Origin: an uncultured Collinsella sp.
Lineage (GTDB): Bacteria; Actinomycetota; Coriobacteriia; Coriobacteriales; Coriobacteriaceae
DNA length: 64,000 nt
Reading direction: 5' to 3'
Assembly (NCBI GenBank): GCA_937982065.1
Contig: CALJMO010000036.1
Location: forward strand, 37,736 to 101,735
This document shows, piece by piece, positions 37,625-45,859 of the stretch. Each line of letters begins with the position of its first letter. Within the stretch, counting starts at the first letter, position 1. The notes below the pieces were generated by a model. That model saw only the letters and a program-made list of their open reading frames with translations. It was not told the DNA's origin and did no database searches. A program made the position numbers and the translations under genes.

Positions 37625-38773
37625 CTAGAACACCTCCATCATCAACTTCGCGACCGAGCGCACGACCGGCACGGTCACGGAGTTGCCGAACTGCCTGTAT
37701 GCCTGAGTATCCGACACCGGGATGATGAACTCATCGGGAAATCCTTGCAGGCGCGCGCATTCGCGGGGAGTGAGTTTACGAGGGTTTTTTCCTTCCTGCC
37801 CGACCAGAATCTCGCTGCCATCCTTGTGGTACCGGGCGGAAAGCGTCCTTGTCGTGTCCTCTGGGCCGACCATCGAGTATCCAAAGCCGTGGCCCGCCGC
37901 CTCATGCTTTTCGCGATAGGCGCGCAGATAGGCCCATAGCTTATCCGAAATGGTGTAGCGTTCGTTTGGTTGCTCTTCGAGGATTTCCCCTAGCGTATGT
38001 CCCGGTCCCGGCACCTCAAGGTCATCCCACGAGAAGGGAACTTCCTCCCTGAACCCCACGATGTAGATGCGCTCCCTGTGCTGGCACGTCCAGTTTTTTG
38101 AATCAAGCACTTTCCAGAAAATATGGTATCCAAGGTCCTCCTCAAGCGTCTGTCGTATGACCTTGAAGGTCTTCCCGCCGTCGTGACTCGTAAGGTTCTT
38201 AACGTTCTCAAGCAAGAAGGCCTTCGGGCGCTTGTCGCGTATGATGCGAGCGACCTCGAAAAAGAGGGTTCCCTGCGTTTTATCCTCAAAGCCGGTGGGT
38301 CTCCCCAAAGATTGCTTCTTCGAAACACCTGCAAGGGAGAATGGCTGACAAGGAAAGCCTGCGAGCAGGACATCGAAGTCCGGTATATCGTTTGATGCGA
38401 CCTGACGGATGTCGCCCGCCGGGGTCTCTCCATAGTTCATCCGGTAGGTTTTCTGGGCGAACTTATCCCACTCGCAAGAGAAGACGCACCTACCGCCAAG
38501 CTCCTGGAACGGCATTCGTATACCGCCGATGCCCGCGAAGAGATCGCAGAAGGTAAAAGGCGCGTCGCTGCGCTCCCCTTGGTCAAATGGAGCCCCCGCA
38601 TCGAGCGATGCGATAAAGGCGCATTCAGCCGCCGTTGGACTAGTATCCCCAGACTCCCAGCGCCGAACGGTGCGTTCGCCAGACGAGCCCATACCAAGGG
38701 CGGCGGCGAACTCCTTTTGGGTGAGGCCGAGGTCAATTCTCTTTTGCGCTATATCAGCTGCATTTAGTTGCAT
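37625..38773 (-). CDS. DNA (cytosine-5)-methyltransferase with N-terminal HTH
   Basis: A 382-residue C5 methyltransferase. Residues ~1-65 are an XRE-type helix-turn-helix (DIAQKRIDLGLTQKEFAAALGMG...ERTVRRWESGDTSPT), as in M.EcoRII/M.SsoII, which use it to repress their own promoter. Catalytic motifs follow: I (DLFAGIGGIRMPFQELGG), IV (LLAGFPCQPFSLAG, active-site Cys near 140), VI (FLLENVKNL), VIII (QHRERIYIVGF) and IX-X (TPRECARLQGFP...QFGNSVTVPVV). It protects host DNA from the adjacent EcoRII-like nuclease and sits upstream of it in the same unit, so methylation is made first. The start is preceded by GATAGG. Confidence 0.93.
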   Translation of the reverse strand: MQLNAADIAQKRIDLGLTQKEFAAALGMGSSGERTVRRWESGDTSPTAAECAFIASLDAGAPFDQGERSDAPFTFCDLFAGIGGIRMPFQELGGRCVFSCEWDKFAQKTYRMNYGETPAGDIRQVASNDIPDFDVLLAGFPCQPFSLAGVSKKQSLGRPTGFEDKTQGTLFFEVARIIRDKRPKAFLLENVKNLTSHDGGKTFKVIRQTLEEDLGYHIFWKVLDSKNWTCQHRERIYIVGFREEVPFSWDDLEVPGPGHTLGEILEEQPNERYTISDKLWAYLRAYREKHEAAGHGFGYSMVGPEDTTRTLSARYHKDGSEILVGQEGKNPRKLTPRECARLQGFPDEFIIPVSDTQAYRQFGNSVTVPVVRSVAKLMMEVF

Positions 38774-38941
38774 GGGACGCCTATCTTGGTTGAAAAACGG
38801 TCAAACTGTCCTGTATTTACCACAGCGTTAGTCTATCACCCCGAGCGGACATGTCTTCCCCTTGCTTCAGTCCGCCTCTAAACCCCGTAGCATCAACTGG
38901 GCTTTAGGGCTTGGACACTCTACCGGAGGGCTCTAGACGCA

Positions 38942-39053
38942 ATTGGTGACGCGGGTGTCGACGGCCCGAATCCGCCGGCGGCCCCCGCAAACCAGAAACG
39001 GCGCCGCTCCCGCGACGCCGTCATATTCCCTGGTGCCCCCGGGCGGATTCGAA
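38942..39053. repeat. tRNA-Arg 3'-end repeat, copy B
   Basis: Read on the minus strand it holds tRNA 3' sequence with CCA, then a terminator (ACGGCG/CGCCGT with T-rich tail). After that comes a second, degenerate tRNA-like 3' half in the opposite orientation (38950-38985), so the unit can fold on itself. Confidence 0.75.
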
Positions 39054-39075
39054 CCGTCGACACCCGCTTTAGGAG
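39031..39075 (-). pseudogene. Displaced 3' part of tRNA-Arg (element left end)
   Basis: Forty-five bases correspond to the 3' half of tRNA-Arg(CCT): CCA end, acceptor strand, T-arm and anticodon 3' side. They end in the 18-base core CGACACCCGCTTTAGGAG (39058-39075) that recurs in the intact gene. The T-stem differs from the intact gene and has one A-C mismatch, so the element supplied a new 3' half on insertion. Confidence 0.8.
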
Positions 39076-39182
39076 GTCATGAGCTATTACCCTACCTGTG
39101 GTTTTTCATTTTCATCAATATCTCTGTTTCCGCAGGTAGTTTATCTATTCTGCCGTTTTTGCTCTTCTTGATTAGTTTTCTA

Positions 39183-39236
39183 TTTCACCCTTTTTACACC
39201 CCTTTACCCCTTCATTTTGACTTGCAGGGGTGAAAT
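39183..39236. promoter_or_regulatory. Candidate integrase arm-type sites, left end
   Basis: TTTCACCC, TTTTTACACCCCTTTA and an inverted GGGGTGAAA lie together between the left att core and the integrase. The same words occur near the right end (51205-51225), as expected for arm-binding sites of a tyrosine recombinase. Confidence 0.45.
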
Positions 39237-39240
39237 TTTT

Positions 39241-39291
39241 GGGTTAGCCTCGGGGGCGAGGCCCTCAAAGCCCCGCCCCCGAGGCTAACCC
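39241..39291. repeat. 18-bp hairpin before the integrase gene
   Basis: GGGTTAGCCTCGGGGGCG (39241-39258) pairs perfectly with 39274-39291 around a 15-base loop. It ends 22 bases before the integrase start and could act as a terminator, blocking read-through from the chromosome into the integrase. Confidence 0.75.
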
Positions 39292-39313
39292 AACGCACCA
39301 CCCCTGGAGACCC

Positions 39314-40621
39314 ATGGAAACCAGAATCAAACCCACAGCCAAAGGCACTTCCGAACCGATCAAGGGAAAACCCGGTTCCTTCCGCATCTACTTCTCTCTC
39401 GGTCGCGACCCCGAATCCGGCAAGAACGGGAAACGAGTCAGATACCTAAAGACACCCAAGAGAACCATCCATTGCAAGAGCAAAAACCCGAAGAACTGGC
39501 CCGGTGAGGTTGCGAATGCGCTCGATGCCTACCGGAAGGAGCTGGAGACCTATGAACCGGCTGGCGACATGCCGACCACTGTTTCCGGATACGCCGAGGA
39601 TTTCCATCGGCTCCGAGAAAGCTCCTTCGGCTCCCCTCTTTCTTTCCAAAGAGAGGAATATGACGTGCGCCATATACGCGAGCTGTTCGGCGACATGCCC
39701 CTCGGTGCGCTGAGACCCGACGAGATCAAACGGGCGTATGCCGAAGCAATCTCAACCGGAAGATTCACAGAGGCCGAGATTCGTCGTATCCACGTCAAGC
39801 TCAAACAGGTCATGCAGGACGCACTGGGGAATGAGCTAATCGAGCGCAACCCATGCATCAGCATCAAACTCCCAAAGCCAGACCTTAGAGTGCGCAACTT
39901 CCTCCCACCCGACGAACTGCCCCGATTCACCAAATGCCTGCTATCCGAACCCATGGGGCCGATGACCGTCTGCACCATGCTCATATTCCACCTAGGACTC
40001 AGAAAAGGCGAGGCCCTGGGGCTCTGTTGGGAAGACTACGACCCCGAGGCGATGGAAATCAGAATCGTCCACCAGTACACCAATGACAAAACGCTCAGGG
40101 CACCCAAATCGGAAATGAGCAGGCGGATCCTGTCTATAGACTCTTCGCTAGCCGCGTATCTAAACGACTGGAAGATGCGGCAGCGCAACCTATTCGAGCA
40201 ACGCGGGCTAAGACAGAGAAACTCTGACCCCATCGTTCACGCCCTCAGCCCGCATAAGGACGAAAACGGCAACCTTCACGTCAGTATCACCCGACCCGAT
40301 GGACACAACTATTCACGCTGGTTCAGGGACTTCTGCGTCGACAACGGCTATGGCGAGTACGCCAACGTGACAAGCCAGTTCGAGCGCAACGGCAAGCTGC
40401 ACACACGCGGCACCGGATACTCGGGTCTCGTCCCCCACGGACTGAGACACACGGCAGCGACGGCGCTCGTCGCAAACAACGTCGATTTGAAGACCGTTCA
40501 GGCGCGGATGGGACACGCATCAGCGAGTACGACGGCCAATTTCTACACCCACGCAATCAGAGCCAACGATCGCAACGCTGCCGAGGTCTTCGAAAAATTA
40601 TCTGAAGGTAATGAAAATTAA
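39314..40621 (+). CDS. int: Tyrosine-type site-specific integrase
   Basis: A 435-residue recombinase that cuts and joins the att sites of the element. The N-terminal ~90 residues form an arm-binding-type domain (GSFRIYFSLGRDPESGKNGKR). A core-binding SAM-like domain follows (~95-200), then the catalytic domain with R230 in LGLRKGEALGL, H375-x-x-R378-H379 in PHGLRHTAATAL, the GHASASTTANF motif and nucleophile Y411. GGAG lies before the ATG. It sits ~240 bases from the left att core, the usual place for such integrases. Its site is the anticodon arm of tRNA-Arg(CCT). Confidence 0.95.
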   Translation: METRIKPTAKGTSEPIKGKPGSFRIYFSLGRDPESGKNGKRVRYLKTPKRTIHCKSKNPKNWPGEVANALDAYRKELETYEPAGDMPTTVSGYAEDFHRLRESSFGSPLSFQREEYDVRHIRELFGDMPLGALRPDEIKRAYAEAISTGRFTEAEIRRIHVKLKQVMQDALGNELIERNPCISIKLPKPDLRVRNFLPPDELPRFTKCLLSEPMGPMTVCTMLIFHLGLRKGEALGLCWEDYDPEAMEIRIVHQYTNDKTLRAPKSEMSRRILSIDSSLAAYLNDWKMRQRNLFEQRGLRQRNSDPIVHALSPHKDENGNLHVSITRPDGHNYSRWFRDFCVDNGYGEYANVTSQFERNGKLHTRGTGYSGLVPHGLRHTAATALVANNVDLKTVQARMGHASASTTANFYTHAIRANDRNAAEVFEKLSEGNEN

Positions 40622-40685
40622 TACTCTCATAATTGTGTCACTAGATGTATACTGCAAATAAGGCCAAACAGAGAGGAGGTTATCA

Positions 40686-41372
40686 ATGGCACTTACCACT
40701 GCGAGCAGCAAGCTGCGTTCGACAATCCTATTCAACTCAAAGGATGAGCAGGTACTCTTCAAGCGCTCCAGCGCTGACCTCGCCGCGGCAAGGGGTCTCA
40801 CCCCGTCCGCGCTCCTAGCAAGGCTTCCCATGGAGCAGCTGACGAGCTCGGATCTAGGCAGGTGGGCCGCGCAGCTCATCTATGCTGAGGATGGGAGCTG
40901 TCTCGACGCCTTCGAGGGCATGTTCGAGGACTGGAGCGCAATCCAGCCAGAAAATGATTGCCGCGACGTCATCAAAGGCTTTTTTGACTACTGTCATGAA
41001 GCAAGGATCTGCATCGACACCACGAGCGAGCGCGTTCATCATCTCCGCACTAACTGGGACAGCATTTGCCTCATTATGGAAGAGGCTGCAAAGATGCCCG
41101 AGTGCAACCTCGACGCACGTATCCAGGCCAAGACCGGCCGTGAACTCGAAACTACCCTGCAAGACCCTACAGCGTTGCTCGCCGTTACACCTTTGGTCTC
41201 ATACATTCTCAACGCATGGGAGCACATCAAGGGCTATTCCTGCACTTACCGTGCTCTGCTCGATTTCGCCAACATCGGCAGATCATCCCGCAAGGGATAC
41301 AGCGAGCCCGCAGAAGCTCGAATCAGCCTTCTGCACCTTATCGACGAATACGAGAAGAAAGGGGCTAATTAG
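40686..41372 (+). CDS. Unknown protein of the mobilizable element
   Basis: A 228-residue soluble protein that I do not recognise. It has mixed helical character, a Ser/Leu-rich start (MALTTASSKLRSTILFNSKDEQVLFKRSSADLAAARGL), and several Cys and Trp residues, with no membrane segment and no obvious catalytic motif. AGAGGAGG lies just before the ATG. It comes between the integrase and the excisionase-like gene, each separated by ~65-90 bases, so it is probably part of the element's maintenance or control module. A role in regulation or replication is a guess from position only. Confidence 0.6.
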   Translation: MALTTASSKLRSTILFNSKDEQVLFKRSSADLAAARGLTPSALLARLPMEQLTSSDLGRWAAQLIYAEDGSCLDAFEGMFEDWSAIQPENDCRDVIKGFFDYCHEARICIDTTSERVHHLRTNWDSICLIMEEAAKMPECNLDARIQAKTGRELETTLQDPTALLAVTPLVSYILNAWEHIKGYSCTYRALLDFANIGRSSRKGYSEPAEARISLLHLIDEYEKKGAN

Positions 41373-41464
41373 TCGATAAAACCATTTTACAAACAAGCAC
41401 CCGACTCCTCTCACTGTCGCCAAACATCGAAGAGGAGCCGAGCGCCCTACTAAAGGAGTTTATC

Positions 41465-41707
41465 ATGCATCTTGCAGATGGCCCCAAGACCGACGCCATC
41501 TCCGCAGGCATCAACCTGCGCCATGTCGGCACCAAGCGCATCATGAGCCGCCTGGACGTTCAGATCCTCACCGGCATCGGACAATCCAGCGCCATCAAGC
41601 TCATGAAGTCCACCCACCACTGCTTTAGCATCGCCAACCAGTACTTCGTCATGGAAGAGGACCTGTTCGACTACTTCCACAAGCTGGCAGAGGGGGCGAG
41701 CGAGTAA
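41465..41707 (+). CDS. Excisionase-like small DNA-binding protein
   Basis: An 80-residue protein with a helix-turn-helix-like segment (LDVQILTGIGQSSAIKLMKS) followed by a beta-wing-like HCFSIANQYFVMEEDLFDYF. Size, motif and place next to the integrase fit the excisionase / DUF3173-type proteins of Gram-positive integrative elements, which direct the integrase towards excision. AAAGGAG precedes the ATG at seven bases. Its stop codon overlaps the start of the next gene by one base (TAATG), so it is co-translated with the DnaB-like gene. A general transcription regulator is the alternative. Confidence 0.65.
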   Translation: MHLADGPKTDAISAGINLRHVGTKRIMSRLDVQILTGIGQSSAIKLMKSTHHCFSIANQYFVMEEDLFDYFHKLAEGASE

Positions 41708-42603
41708 TGCAGCGCCCGAACGTCAATCCCCTCGTCTTCGAGCTTGATGTGCTCGACGAGCACGTCCACGCCCTTCAGGAAGACAAGCCCATCGCCTCCT
41801 TCGGGCTCGACGCACTCAACAGCATCCTCGGCGGTGTCTACCCCGGGCTCAACTACGCAATCGGGACCGCCCCGGGCAAGGGCAAGACGACACTGGCACT
41901 CCAGGAGGCCGACAAGCTCGCGGCAGACGGGCACCCGGTAATCTACGTTTCCGCCGAGCTTCCCGCGCACAAGCTGATCGAGAAGAGTCTGGCGCGTCTC
42001 AGCGACGGCAAAGTCGCGTTGTCCGAGGTCTCCAGCTGCGCGACCCAGAATCACCCTAAGCACACGACTTTCGAGGCTGCACTCGACAAATATCGCACCC
42101 AGATCGCCCCCAATCTCTGCATCACCGGCCCGCTCAACACCGTGGAGCTCTCCAACCTCGTCGGGCTGGTAACACGCGAGCGTGGCGAGGTCCCCATCGT
42201 CTTCATTGACTACCTCCAGCTCCTCGCCTGCGGCGTCACAGCGGACCAGCAGTTCATCGACGAGCGATTGGCTATCACAGCATGCGTGAAGGGCCTCCGC
42301 GAAATCTCGAACCTCTATGGCTCTCCCGTCATCGCACTGAGCTCGACCACTCGCAAGTCCTACGATTCCGGGAAGTCGGCCAGGCCCAACCTCGCCATGT
42401 TCGGTGGTTCCTCCGCTGTCGAGTACGGCTTTGACTCGGTGCTCTACCTCGCCGATGACAATGACAAGCCCGAGTGGCCCTACGAGTCTCCCGCAACCGG
42501 CACGCCCCTCAAGCTCGTCGCCCTCAAGAACCGCTACGGCACGCTGGGCGAGTCCCGACTCGACTTCGACGGTGCGCGCGCCACCTTCCACGACAGGGGC
42601 TAG
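41707..42603 (+). CDS. DnaB-helicase-like RecA-fold ATPase
   Basis: A 298-residue cytoplasmic ATPase corresponding to the C-terminal domain of replicative helicase DnaB without its N-terminal domain. Walker A is GTAPGKGKTT (from residue 53), followed by YVSAELPAHKLIEKSLARLS and Walker B VPIVFIDYLQLL. The later SSTTRKSYDSGKSARPNLAMFGGSSAVEYGFDSVLYL resembles the DnaB H3/H4 loops (SQLSR...GS..IEQDAD). The start overlaps the previous stop by one base. It may help replicate or unwind the element after excision, or act with the MobC-relaxase complex. Helicase activity is inferred by family only. Confidence 0.8.
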   Translation: MQRPNVNPLVFELDVLDEHVHALQEDKPIASFGLDALNSILGGVYPGLNYAIGTAPGKGKTTLALQEADKLAADGHPVIYVSAELPAHKLIEKSLARLSDGKVALSEVSSCATQNHPKHTTFEAALDKYRTQIAPNLCITGPLNTVELSNLVGLVTRERGEVPIVFIDYLQLLACGVTADQQFIDERLAITACVKGLREISNLYGSPVIALSSTTRKSYDSGKSARPNLAMFGGSSAVEYGFDSVLYLADDNDKPEWPYESPATGTPLKLVALKNRYGTLGESRLDFDGARATFHDRG

Positions 42604-42606
42604 CCC

Positions 42607-42951
42607 ATGCGTGGCAAAGCCAAGACCGCGCATATAAACGTCCGCATGACCGAGGAGGAGCGTGCCGCCATCACGGTGCGCTCCTCCTCTTTTGGTATGG
42701 CCCCATCGACGTTCATGCGCGAAGCCGCCCTCCTCATTGGTGAGAAGCCCGTCAGGATCGCCGACGAGGCGACGCTGCGGCAGCTTCTTCATCAGATGAA
42801 GAAGCAGGGCGGAAACCTCAACCAGGCCGTCCTCACCGCAAACGCCTATGGCGTGGATACGCAGACGGCCCAACAGCTCGCGGAGGCCGTCCGTCTGGTA
42901 TCGAGCACGGCCTCGCAGCTATCGAACCTCATCTCCAAGAATCGAGAATGA
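42607..42951 (+). CDS. mobC: MobC-family relaxosome accessory protein
   Basis: A 114-residue protein beginning with a ribbon-helix-helix domain (HINVRMTEEERAAITVRSSSFGMAPSTFMREAAL). It ends in the MobC signature LLHQMKKQGGNLNQAVLTANAYGVD and a coiled helix. MobC binds the transfer origin and helps the relaxase reach the nick site. It starts three bases after the ATPase gene and its stop overlaps the coupling protein start (ATGA). The tight packing with coupling protein and relaxase genes supports a mobilization operon. Confidence 0.92.
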   Translation: MRGKAKTAHINVRMTEEERAAITVRSSSFGMAPSTFMREAALLIGEKPVRIADEATLRQLLHQMKKQGGNLNQAVLTANAYGVDTQTAQQLAEAVRLVSSTASQLSNLISKNRE

Positions 42952-44870
42952 TCATGAAAACCAAGATGCCCACAGCGCTCATATCATCTCTTCTCCTAGC
43001 GATCATCGCATGCCCCGTCCTCGCCGTCCCCGTCGACGATTTCGTCTCCGGGACACCGTTAGGCGCGGCTGCGATTCCGTCGTCGTTCGGCGTGGATACC
43101 GTCCTCGGCTGGTGGCTCACGGGTGCGTTCACTGCTTGCCCGCTCGGAACCCTGCTGACCTTCCTCCTCGCCTTTTGCATCTGCGCTCTCATCGCCTACT
43201 CGACCACCCTCAACGCGAGGGCCGAGGACGGCGGCGTGCTCGGCGACGCCCACGTCAAGACGGGTCGCGAGGTCATAAAAGGGTCCATGACCTGGGACGG
43301 CTCGACGAATCCCTCGTCACGTGGGTTCGTCTATGGGTTCACCAAGTATCACGGCAAACCCTGCTATCTCTACGAGCCCAAGAAGATGGCCTTCGTGTCA
43401 GGGGCCACCGGGTCAGGTAAGAGTCGCTTCCTCTATCTCCCCTCAATCGACCTGCTCAGCTACGGCGGCGCTTCCAACGGATCCGAGCCCGCGACCCTAA
43501 TCGTCTCCGACGTGAAAAACGAGCTCATAGAACTCACGGGCGACGAGCTGGCCCGTCGCGGCTATCGCGTCCTGCTTCTCGACACGCAGCACCCCTATAG
43601 GGGACAGAGGTTCAACCCGCTCAAGCAGGTGCTCGACCTCCATGCCGAGGGACGCGATCAGGAGGCCGAGCAGGCGGCGGACGCCATCGCGGAGCTCGTG
43701 GTGCAGGACGACGAGAAAGACAAGGGCTCGCACTGGACCGCCTCGGCCAGGGGCCTGCTCTCGGCCCTGGTCCTGCTGGTCTCCATGTCCGACGAGTGTC
43801 CCGAGGAATCAAAGCACCTCGCGACCGTCTGCGAGGTCCTGGACCGCGGCACCGAGGCCGAGGGAGACGATCCGTCCGAGCCCCTGAAGGCCGTCTTCCG
43901 CGCTCTGCCGAGCGGCCACCCCGCCAAGGGCAGGGCGTCGCAGTTCGTCTCCTCGGGCGGCAACGAGCTCAGGAGCATCCTCTCGACGCTCAAGGTCGCC
44001 CTGCGCCCGTTCTCCTCCGCCCCGGTCGCCTGGATGACCTCCGGCTCCGACATCGACCCGCACACGGTACTCACGGAGAAGAGCGCCGTCTTCCTTCACG
44101 TGCTCGACGAGGGCTCCCCCTACAACTGCATCGCGGCGATGTTCCTCTCGCAGCTCTGGGCTTCGGTCCAGGCGGTCGCGGACGTGAACGGCGGCAGGCT
44201 CCCCCGCCCCGTGCAGATACTCGGCGACGAGTGGGGCAACCTGCCCCGCGTCGAGTGCCTGCCCGCCCTCCTCAGTCTCGGGCGCGGGTGCGGGACGTTC
44301 TGGGTCGGAGCGACGCAGGACGTATCCCAGCTCAACAAGTATGGCGAGAGAGACGGCCGCAGGAAGATCCTCGCGAACTGCGGGGTCAAGATTGCGATGA
44401 AGCTCGCCGAGGAGGAGGACCGCCGGTACTTCACCGAGCTCATCGGCAAGACCACGCGCCACACGCAGGGCACGAGCAACGGCAGGACCGCGTCGGGCAC
44501 GTCATCCTCGACGTCCTACAGCGAGAGCGCCAACGACGTGATACACCCCTGGGAGTGGCGCGGCATGGCCCCGGACCGGGACGGGATCATCGTCGTGAAG
44601 CACGCGGACAACGGTATGCCCGCATGTCGAGCCGGCGTCTTCCGCTCCCCCGTCACCGACTGCACCAACACGCCCACAAGGGAGCACTTCGACCTCGGGA
44701 CCCCCGAGCACGAGGCGGAGAACCGTCGCGCCTACCAGCGCCGCCTCGACGAGTCAGCTGCTGGGAAGATGCGCGAGGAGGCCTCGACCTGGTGCCCAAA
44801 GTGGCCCGAGCCGGAGAAGAAGAACGGGAGCAAGCCGGGCGGCAAATTCAGCGGGCTCTCGCTCGACTAA
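42948..44870 (+). CDS. VirD4/TraG-type coupling protein
   Basis: A 640-residue ATPase that feeds the relaxase-DNA complex to a type IV secretion channel. Two N-terminal membrane segments (PTALISSLLLAIIACPVLAV and CPLGTLLTFLLAFCICALIAY) anchor it. Walker A is GATGSGKS (from residue 152), and the TraG-type blocks IVSDVKNELIELTGDELARRGYRVLLLD, ILGDEWGNLPRVECLPALLSLGRG and WVGATQDVSQLNKYG follow. The start overlaps mobC by four bases; an ATG two codons later is the alternative. The C-terminal ~60 residues are rich in Glu and Lys. Being the only secretion-related gene here, it must dock with a channel from another element. Confidence 0.93.
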   Translation: MIMKTKMPTALISSLLLAIIACPVLAVPVDDFVSGTPLGAAAIPSSFGVDTVLGWWLTGAFTACPLGTLLTFLLAFCICALIAYSTTLNARAEDGGVLGDAHVKTGREVIKGSMTWDGSTNPSSRGFVYGFTKYHGKPCYLYEPKKMAFVSGATGSGKSRFLYLPSIDLLSYGGASNGSEPATLIVSDVKNELIELTGDELARRGYRVLLLDTQHPYRGQRFNPLKQVLDLHAEGRDQEAEQAADAIAELVVQDDEKDKGSHWTASARGLLSALVLLVSMSDECPEESKHLATVCEVLDRGTEAEGDDPSEPLKAVFRALPSGHPAKGRASQFVSSGGNELRSILSTLKVALRPFSSAPVAWMTSGSDIDPHTVLTEKSAVFLHVLDEGSPYNCIAAMFLSQLWASVQAVADVNGGRLPRPVQILGDEWGNLPRVECLPALLSLGRGCGTFWVGATQDVSQLNKYGERDGRRKILANCGVKIAMKLAEEEDRRYFTELIGKTTRHTQGTSNGRTASGTSSSTSYSESANDVIHPWEWRGMAPDRDGIIVVKHADNGMPACRAGVFRSPVTDCTNTPTREHFDLGTPEHEAENRRAYQRRLDESAAGKMREEASTWCPKWPEPEKKNGSKPGGKFSGLSLD

Positions 44871-44880
44871 GGAGGCGACC

Positions 44881-45819
44881 ATGACGGCGATAAAGCAGAC
44901 GAGCGTCTGCAGCGAGAGGCACCTCGCGAGACTCAGGGATTACCTCTCCTGGGACCGCGACAAGGCGCTCGCCCACGGCACGCAGAACATCATCGACGAT
45001 GACCGCTGGTTTCAGGAGATGGCGGACACGAGGGCGGCCATGGGTCACGACAGGCCCGGCAAGGCCGGTGCCAAGTGTACCTACATGCAGCACCAGATAC
45101 TCGGGTTCCTCCCAGACGAGTGCGACCTCAACGGCGGGAAGATGACGCCGGAGCTGTGCATGCGCTATGCGAGGGAGTACGTGGCCGAGCGCTACCCCAA
45201 CCAGGAGGTCGTGATGGTGCTGCACCGCGAGCGCTGCCGCGCGGACGCCACTGACCGCTACGCCGTGCACCTCGGCATCAACCGCAGTGATCTGGAAACC
45301 GGCCGAAGGCTCGACGAGGGCCCCGCCCGAAAGGCGGCAGCATCACGCGTGAAGACCGTCCGTACCCTGGACGAGAGGTATGGACTCAGGCAGCTTGAGC
45401 GCGGCAAGGCCAACTCGCGCGTCCACGCGAGGCAACCCGGCACGGAAGAGCGTGACATGGCCCGAAAGGGGCAGGCCGAGCGCTCGGAGAACGCCCGCAT
45501 CCGCGTCGCGGTCGCCCGCCGGATCGAGGAGGTCGGTCGCATGCGCGACTGCCCCGACCGGATGGGCGAGCTTGAGCGGCGGCTCAGGCGGGACGGCATC
45601 GAGCTCGCCAGGTCGAAGGGCGGGAGCCTCCAGTACCGATTCTTCTCGAAGGCCCTCGGGGCTGTGCGGAAGGTCAACGGCGGCAGGCTCGGCTTCGCGG
45701 TCGACCACTCGACCGGCCTCGTCGTCCGCTTCACGCTGCGCGGGATAGCGACGGCGATGAGGGCGTTCTGGGAGCTTGAGCGCAAGGCGCTCGAGAACCA
45801 GAACGGGCGAGGGGACTGA
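44881..45819 (+). CDS. Divergent MOBP-like relaxase
   Basis: A 312-residue protein in the position of a relaxase, directly behind the coupling protein and preceded by AAGGAGG. The pattern CTYMQHQILGF..., MTPELCMRYAREYVAERYPNQEVVMVLH then DRYAVHLGIN aligns with MOBP relaxases, whose metal motif reads DHIHNHIVIN. Here the first two histidines of that triad are R126 and A128, and only H130 remains, with D125 and N134 kept. The rest (~140-312) is basic and helical, with a C-terminal FSKALGAVRKVNGGRLGFAVDHSTG domain. It may use other metal ligands, or be a non-cutting accessory. No second relaxase is present in the element. Confidence 0.72.
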   Translation: MTAIKQTSVCSERHLARLRDYLSWDRDKALAHGTQNIIDDDRWFQEMADTRAAMGHDRPGKAGAKCTYMQHQILGFLPDECDLNGGKMTPELCMRYAREYVAERYPNQEVVMVLHRERCRADATDRYAVHLGINRSDLETGRRLDEGPARKAAASRVKTVRTLDERYGLRQLERGKANSRVHARQPGTEERDMARKGQAERSENARIRVAVARRIEEVGRMRDCPDRMGELERRLRRDGIELARSKGGSLQYRFFSKALGAVRKVNGGRLGFAVDHSTGLVVRFTLRGIATAMRAFWELERKALENQNGRGD

Positions 45820-45825
45820 GCATTT

Positions 45826-45859
45826 GGGCCGGGACGCAACAGGCGTCCCGGCCCCTTTT
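45826..45859 (+). terminator. Terminator of the mobilization operon
   Basis: GGGCCGGGACGC/GCGTCCCGGCCC perfect 12-base arms with a five-base loop, followed by CTTTT, begin seven bases after the relaxase stop. Confidence 0.88.

Larger units (their letters stand above)
35835..39053. mobile_element. Restriction-modification island between 112-bp direct repeats
   Basis: Copies of a 112-base sequence at 35835-35946 and 38942-39053 bracket an EcoRII-like endonuclease gene, its methyltransferase and a truncated ATPase gene. Each repeat contains the 3' end of a tRNA-Arg gene (minus strand) and its downstream terminator hairpin. The gene set carries no integrase of its own. It looks like an island that entered at the same tRNA site as the element to its right, or that was left between two tandem integrations. 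Confidence 0.65.

Noticed and set aside
38942..39075. A second functional tRNA gene
   Set aside because: Only a 3' half is present, the D-arm and acceptor 5' strand are missing, and the T-stem has a mismatch.
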